Below are positions 60,124 to 64,000 of a DNA stretch of 64,000 nucleotides, piece by piece. The notes beneath the pieces are model-generated. The model was not told the origin of the DNA and ran no database searches. It saw only the letters and a program-made list of their open reading frames with translations. The position numbers were made by a program, and so were the translations under genes. The stretch spans positions 129,145 through 193,144 of the forward strand of contig JAUXWO010000111.1 in assembly GCA_030680175.1 (NCBI GenBank). Reading direction: 5' to 3'. Every line of letters starts with the position of its first letter. Position 1 is the first letter of the stretch. Source of the DNA: Vicinamibacterales bacterium. GTDB taxonomy: Bacteria; Acidobacteriota; Vicinamibacteria; Vicinamibacterales; UBA2999.

Positions 60124-61578
60124 ATGTTTCGTCTGACGGCGGTGGTGGCGATCACGGTCGGGGCACTTGGCGTGTCCTCGTGTACGTCAGCGCCCGCGGA
60201 TCCGCTCGCCCGCGTCCGCCGCGCGGCCGACGTGATGGGGGCCACCGCGCTGGCCTCCCTCCGGTACGAGGCGACGGGATCCCACTTCGCGCTCGGGCAG
60301 AGCCCGCGCCCCGATGCCCCGTGGCCCCGCTTTGACGTCCCCTCGCTGACCGTCGAGATCGACTACGCCTCGTCGGCGATGTCGCTCGACCTGACGCGCA
60401 CGGGTGTGGAACCGCCACGCGGGGGCGGCGGCCAGCCCCTGGCCGGCCCCGAACGACGCGTCGAGTTCGTCTCGGGGGCATTCGCCTGGGCCCTGCACGG
60501 CGATCACCCCGTCCCCGAGCCCGCCGTCGCCGCCGAACGCGCCGTCCAGATATGGATGTCGCCTCACGGCTTTCTGAAGGGCGCGCTGGCGCACGACACG
60601 ACGGTCGAGGAGCACGACGATGGGCGGGCGACGGTGCGGTATACGGTGCTCGGGACGCATGTGCTGACGGGGACCATCGACGCGGCGGATCACGTCGAGC
60701 GCGTCGACACGACGATCGCCAGCCCCGTCCTCGGCGACATGCCGGTGGTCTCCGTGTATGACGGGTACGAGACGTTTGCCGGCGTCCGCATGCCGACGCG
60801 CATCCGGCAGGCGATGGGCGGGTTTCCCGTGTGGGACCTGGCCGTGACGGGCGTGACCCCGCAGGCGGCCGTCTCGATCGTGGCCCCGCCCGACGTTGCG
60901 TCGGCGGCGCCGCCGGTTCCCCTTGTCGAACTCGACGAGGTCGAGGAGGGCGTCCACTACGTCACCGGCGGGTCGCACCACAGCGTCGTCATCGAATTCG
61001 GCGACCACATGGCGATCGTCGAGGCGCCGCTCGACGAGGCACGCGCGGAAGCCGTCATCGCGGCGGTGCGGGCGGCGATCCCCGGCAAGGCGATCCGCTA
61101 CGTGATCAACACCCACCCGCACTTCGATCACGCGGGCGGCCTCCGGACCTTCGTGGCCGAGGGCGCCATCGTCGTCACCCACGAGATCAACCGGCCCTTC
61201 TACGAGCGCGCATGGGCCGCGCCGCGAACGCTCGCGCCCGATCGCCTCAGCGAGACGCCGCGGGCGCCGGAGTTCATCACGGTGGACGACTGGCATGAGT
61301 TCACGGACCGCCGCCGGCTCATCGAGGTGCATCACCTCGCCGGCAACGCGCACCACGATGGACTGCTGATGGTCTGGATGCCGCGCGAGCGGATTCTGAT
61401 TCAAGCCGACGCGTACACGCCGGGGCCGGCGGCACTGGCGCCACCGGCCCGAGCGAATCCCTTCAGCGTGAATCTCTTCGAGCACATCCACCGGCTGGCA
61501 TGGCCGGTGGATGTCATCCTGCCGCTCCACGGTCACGCGGCGACGTACGACGACCTCGTGAGGGCGGTGGGGCGGTAG
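60124..61578 (+). CDS. Metallo-beta-lactamase-fold hydrolase, lipoprotein
   Basis: 484 residues from ATG 60124 (MFRLTAVV), giving a signal peptide with lipobox V-S-S-C. The first 280 residues are a beta-rich domain with no name I know. The MBL domain lies at about 285-484: H-x-H-x-D-H (THPHFDHAGG), AGNAHHDG, QADAYTP and the final LHGH. All metal ligands are present. Likely a periplasmic or outer-membrane-facing hydrolase; substrate unknown. Start of ATG is directly abutted by the repeat array, so the leader is repetitive. Confidence 0.85.
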   Translation: MFRLTAVVAITVGALGVSSCTSAPADPLARVRRAADVMGATALASLRYEATGSHFALGQSPRPDAPWPRFDVPSLTVEIDYASSAMSLDLTRTGVEPPRGGGGQPLAGPERRVEFVSGAFAWALHGDHPVPEPAVAAERAVQIWMSPHGFLKGALAHDTTVEEHDDGRATVRYTVLGTHVLTGTIDAADHVERVDTTIASPVLGDMPVVSVYDGYETFAGVRMPTRIRQAMGGFPVWDLAVTGVTPQAAVSIVAPPDVASAAPPVPLVELDEVEEGVHYVTGGSHHSVVIEFGDHMAIVEAPLDEARAEAVIAAVRAAIPGKAIRYVINTHPHFDHAGGLRTFVAEGAIVVTHEINRPFYERAWAAPRTLAPDRLSETPRAPEFITVDDWHEFTDRRRLIEVHHLAGNAHHDGLLMVWMPRERILIQADAYTPGPAALAPPARANPFSVNLFEHIHRLAWPVDVILPLHGHAATYDDLVRAVGR

Positions 61579-61579
61579 G

Positions 61580-62140
61580 CTACCGCCCCTGGCGGCGCTC
61601 CTTCCGCTGATCGGCGCGCTCCTGCTGGCGCTTATCGGCGTCGGCCCGCAGGTCTCGCGCCTTCTGCTGCTGCTCGGGTGTCAGCACCCCGAACACGTCC
61701 CGGTGGACCTGAGCGCGGAGGACCGCGGCGTCGGCCTCGATGGCGGCGAGGTCCGCCGCCCGCTGCCGGACGAGCGCTTCGTTGAACGCGTCGCCGTTCA
61801 CGGCCTCGTCGAGCGCGCGCCGGGCCGCGCCCATGCGTTCGCCCACGGCGCGGAACGCGGCTTCATGGGTCCCCATGATGCCGCGCACTTCCTCGCGCTG
61901 GGCGTCGTTCAGGCCGAGCCGCGCAAGGGGGAGTCCGGGACCGCGTCGCCCGGGTCCGCCGGGTCCGCGCATCCCCGGCCCGCCGGGCCCGCCCGGCTGC
62001 GTCATCCGCTGGCCCTGGCCCTGGCCTTGCCCGCGGCCGGGTCCGCCGCCCTGGGCGGCCACCGAGGCTCCAGTCACTCCCGCGGCCAGCGCCAGGGCAA
62101 GCCCGGCCGAGAGCATCGTGCGTGTGGTGAGTCTCATCAT
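61580..62140 (-). CDS. Spy/CpxP-like LTxxQ periplasmic protein
   Basis: 186 residues from ATG 62140 (MMRLTTRTM; ATG 62137 also possible). Signal peptide ending V-A-A-Q, then a Gly/Gln/Pro-rich low-complexity segment (about 32-70), then a helical domain with R-E-E-V-R-G-I-M and V-L-T-P-E-Q-Q-Q-K, the second LTxxQ-type motif of Spy/CpxP chaperones. Divergent from a response regulator-histidine kinase pair. Converges with the MBL gene 1 bp away. Confidence 0.82.
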   Translation of the reverse strand: MMRLTTRTMLSAGLALALAAGVTGASVAAQGGGPGRGQGQGQGQRMTQPGGPGGPGMRGPGGPGRRGPGLPLARLGLNDAQREEVRGIMGTHEAAFRAVGERMGAARRALDEAVNGDAFNEALVRQRAADLAAIEADAAVLRAQVHRDVFGVLTPEQQQKARDLRADADKRQQERADQRKERRQGR

Positions 62141-62294
62141 GATTCTGTCCTTCCGCGTCGTGGTCCGTGTCGTGAGGGAGCTTGGCCCTCATTCCTTCTG
62201 ACCGGTTTGACTGTCAACAAGTGACACGGCTGCGGCGGGGCTGTGACAAAACCGTGGCGACGGACGCGGGGGCGGTGGGGCACCGGAAGCGCCG

Positions 62295-62300
62295 TAAGAT
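62295..62300 (+). promoter_or_regulatory. -10 box TAAGAT of the response regulator gene
   Basis: TAAGAT ends 9 nt before ATG 62310, and a GGAGGG site (62302-62307) sits in the short leader, so the mRNA would begin with its ribosome site. The 169-bp region shared with the divergent CpxP-like gene should contain both promoters and any regulator sites. Confidence 0.4.
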
Positions 62301-62309
62301 CGGAGGGCC

Positions 62310-63041
62310 ATGTCGCGCGTGCTGATCGTCGAGGACGACCGCCACATCCGGGAGCTGATTGTGCTGCACCTCGGACTCGAGGGGCTGGCTTGCACGGCGG
62401 TCGGTGATGGGCACGAGGCGCTGGCGCTGGCGGGCGAGACGGCCTTCGACCTCGTGGTGCTCGATCTGATGCTGCCCGGCGTGGACGGCCTCACGATCTG
62501 CAAGGCCCTCCGTCACGGAGGACCGAACGAAGATGTCCCGATCCTGATGCTCACCGCGCGTCGTGAGGAGTCCGACAAGGTGCTGGGGCTCGAAAGCGGC
62601 GCCGACGACTATTTGGCCAAGCCCTTCGGCGTGCGCGAGCTCGTGGCGCGCGCGCGGGCGCTGCTCCGGCGCCCCCGCGCCTCGGTGCTGCGCGCCGAGG
62701 CGGCCGCGCACTCGGCCGGTGCGGCCGGCCTCGACGAGCGGCCGCTGGCGATCCACGGCATGGAGATCGACCCGGCGCGCCGTCGCGTGCGGATCGCCGG
62801 GCAGGACGTGGAGCTGACCGCGCAGGAGTTCCGGCTGCTCCACGTGCTGGCGTCGCATCCCGGGATCGTCTTCAGCCGCGAGGCCCTCCTGTCGCGCGTC
62901 TGGAGCGACCAGACGTTCGTGACGCCACGGAGTGTCGACACCCTGGTGAAGCGCCTGCGCCGCCGCATCGAGGCCGACCCGGCCACCCCGGCGCGCATCC
63001 TCACCGTGTGGGGCGCCGGCTACAAGTGCGCGGATGTGTAG
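62310..63041 (+). CDS. OmpR/PhoB-family response regulator
   Basis: 243 residues from ATG 62310, after GGAGGG. Receiver domain with E-D-D (8-10), phosphoacceptor D52 (VVLDLMLPG), T in MLTARREE and K in AKPFGVRELV; then a winged-helix trans_reg_C domain (about 150-243) with TPRSVDTLVKRLRRRIE as recognition helix. Partner of the downstream kinase. Its target probably includes the divergent CpxP-like gene. Confidence 0.93.
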   Translation: MSRVLIVEDDRHIRELIVLHLGLEGLACTAVGDGHEALALAGETAFDLVVLDLMLPGVDGLTICKALRHGGPNEDVPILMLTARREESDKVLGLESGADDYLAKPFGVRELVARARALLRRPRASVLRAEAAAHSAGAAGLDERPLAIHGMEIDPARRRVRIAGQDVELTAQEFRLLHVLASHPGIVFSREALLSRVWSDQTFVTPRSVDTLVKRLRRRIEADPATPARILTVWGAGYKCADV

Positions 63042-63140
63042 CTCGCCGTTCGCCGTTCGCCGTTCGCCGTTCGCCGAGAGCCGTTCGCCGTTCGCCGAGA
63101 GCCGATCGCTGATAGCCGAAAGCCGAAAGCCGATAGCCGC
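63042..63140. repeat. Heptamer-type array (GCCGTTC/GCCGATA) inside the two-component operon
   Basis: One-orientation array of CGCCGTTCGCCGTT, GCCGAGA, GCCGATA and GCCGAAA units filling the 99 bp between the regulator stop and the kinase ATG. It leaves no room for another leader, so the kinase must be read through the repeat or start from it. Confidence 0.85.
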
Positions 63141-64000
63141 ATGATCCGCCTCTCCTCCCTCTACCTCCGCATCGGCCTCGGCTTCATCCTGCTGCTGGCG
63201 TTGATGCTGGCCGCGCAGGCGGGGCTCTTCCTGTGGCTGGCCGTGCGGTCGGAGGGGGCGCTGCCGCCGCGCATGCTGGCCGACTTCGCGGATCTGGTGG
63301 CCGACGAGATCGAGGCGGAGGCCGCGCGCACGCCGGGGCTTGATCTGGAGCAGTACGCGCGCACCCGCTTCCCCGAGCTGCACCGGCCGGTGGTCCTCGT
63401 CCTCTCGGACGGACGGCTGATCGCGGAGCAAGGGGCGGCGCTGCCGCCGCCCGTGGCCGAATGGGCGGTGGCGCGTGTCCGTCAAGCGGCTGCGGAGGCG
63501 CCCCCCGCGGGATCCCCGCGCGGACCGGGCCGCCGCGGGGCGCGTCGTGGCCGCCGCATCGATGGGCCCGGGCGCCTTCCCGTGGCGTTCGCGCCGGTCG
63601 TCGTCGACCGCCGGGTGGTGGCGGCCGTGGTGGTGACGCCCCTCCGTCCGTTCGGCCGCGTGATGGAGCAGTTCGCGCCGCTCATCGGTCTCGGCGCTCT
63701 CCTGCTGCTCGTGGGCGGCACGGCGCTGGCCGCCCTGATCGTGTTTCGTCCGGCGCACGCGCGGCTGCGCGCGCTGCAGGAGGCGGCCGACCGCCTGGGC
63801 GCGGGTGATGCCTCGGCGCGCGCGCCCGACGAGGGCGGGGACGAGATTGCGTCGGTGGCGCGCTCGTTCAACCGCATGGCCGGCGAACTGGCCGCACGGC
63901 AGGCCGCGCTCGTCGACGCCGACCGCGCGCGCCGCCAGCTGCTCGCCGACGTGTCGCACGAGTTGATGACGCCGCTGACGGCGATCCGCGGCTACGCCGA
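63141..64000 (+). CDS. Sensor histidine kinase (3' partial)
   Basis: 286 residues to the window edge, from ATG 63141 (MIRLSSLYLRIGLGF). Layout: cytoplasmic leader, helix 1 (about 8-35), a periplasmic sensor of about 145 residues that is short on recognisable folds and contains an Arg/Gly/Pro-rich stretch, helix 2 (about 182-205), HAMP (about 205-258; P-x-x-RLRALQEAADRLGAGD), then the HisKA start with phosphorylated H273 (S-H-E-L-M-T-P-L-T). The ATPase domain is beyond the right end. Partner of the OmpR-type regulator; with the CpxP-like protein this looks like an envelope-stress (CpxPRA-type) set. Confidence 0.88.
   Translation, partial: MIRLSSLYLRIGLGFILLLALMLAAQAGLFLWLAVRSEGALPPRMLADFADLVADEIEAEAARTPGLDLEQYARTRFPELHRPVVLVLSDGRLIAEQGAALPPPVAEWAVARVRQAAAEAPPAGSPRGPGRRGARRGRRIDGPGRLPVAFAPVVVDRRVVAAVVVTPLRPFGRVMEQFAPLIGLGALLLLVGGTALAALIVFRPAHARLRALQEAADRLGAGDASARAPDEGGDEIASVARSFNRMAGELAARQAALVDADRARRQLLADVSHELMTPLTAIRGYA

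Overview
The window reads as a piece of chromosome from a very GC-rich, Gram-negative-type bacterium. It has lipoproteins with lipoboxes, a Spy/CpxP-like periplasmic protein and O-antigen/exopolysaccharide sugar genes. Codon use, gene style and the short-repeat-filled intergenic regions suggest an uncultured or poorly studied Acidobacteriota (Vicinamibacteria-like). That assignment is inference: no rRNA or other taxonomic marker is present apart from infA. Many genes start with GTG or TTG, and several have a TAnnAT -10 box only 6-10 nt before the start codon, which suggests frequent leaderless transcription. I saw no tRNA, rRNA, CRISPR array, prophage or complete insertion sequence.

Region 1 (1-17514) is a cell-surface glycan locus: a partial asparagine synthetase, a polytopic membrane protein, a WecA/MraY-type phosphosugar transferase fused to a CapD-type N-terminal half, two large membrane glycosyltransferases (one with a dockerin-like insert, one with a PA14-like lumenal domain), a YdcF-type protein and a DPM1-like GT2. 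These are followed by nucleotide-sugar enzymes (RmlD, GMD, a DegT aminotransferase, a UDP-sugar dehydrogenase). Inside it lies a lower-GC two-gene 'sporadic carbohydrate cluster' cassette (12247-13525), probably acquired. An L-2-hydroxyglutarate-oxidase-like flavoenzyme is embedded at 13671-14774.

Region 2 (17614-26761) holds a ThiS-like sulfur carrier, an EgtB/OvoA-type sulfoxide synthase and EgtD (ergothioneine or a related thiohistidine), separated by a MITE-like palindrome. Next come a VapBC toxin-antitoxin pair with a visible operator, a giant GltD/PyrK-like oxidoreductase and a tandem kinase-pseudokinase. Region 3 (26946-46088) is mostly housekeeping: prolyl oligopeptidase, glucokinase, a BRCT-MerR-TPR protein, DEAD-box helicase, infA, an Aas-like ligase-ACP-acyltransferase, a DisA_N-like protein, an M28 peptidase, a threonine-dehydratase-family enzyme, a CCA-adding enzyme, a DUF2277-lipoprotein fusion, an SDR and a chromate transporter. 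Region 4 (46147-64000) has a GGDEF protein, an FMN hydroxyacid oxidase, a D-aminoacylase, an M20 peptidase, proline dehydrogenase, a PlsB-like acyltransferase, isocitrate dehydrogenase, fRMsr, transketolase, a BCP peroxiredoxin, a P-type-ATPase-like protein lacking its catalytic domains, an MBL hydrolase, and a Cpx-like set (CpxP-like / response regulator / histidine kinase) running off the right edge.

The most unusual feature is the non-coding DNA. At least ten intergenic regions are filled with short-period tandem repeats of different families (9-bp GGGCACCnn, about 7-8-bp GCCGANA, CACGAAGg, GTGATCTG-like, a 68-bp hairpin unit). Several are laid out as mirrored arms of an inverted repeat, and several abut a start codon directly.
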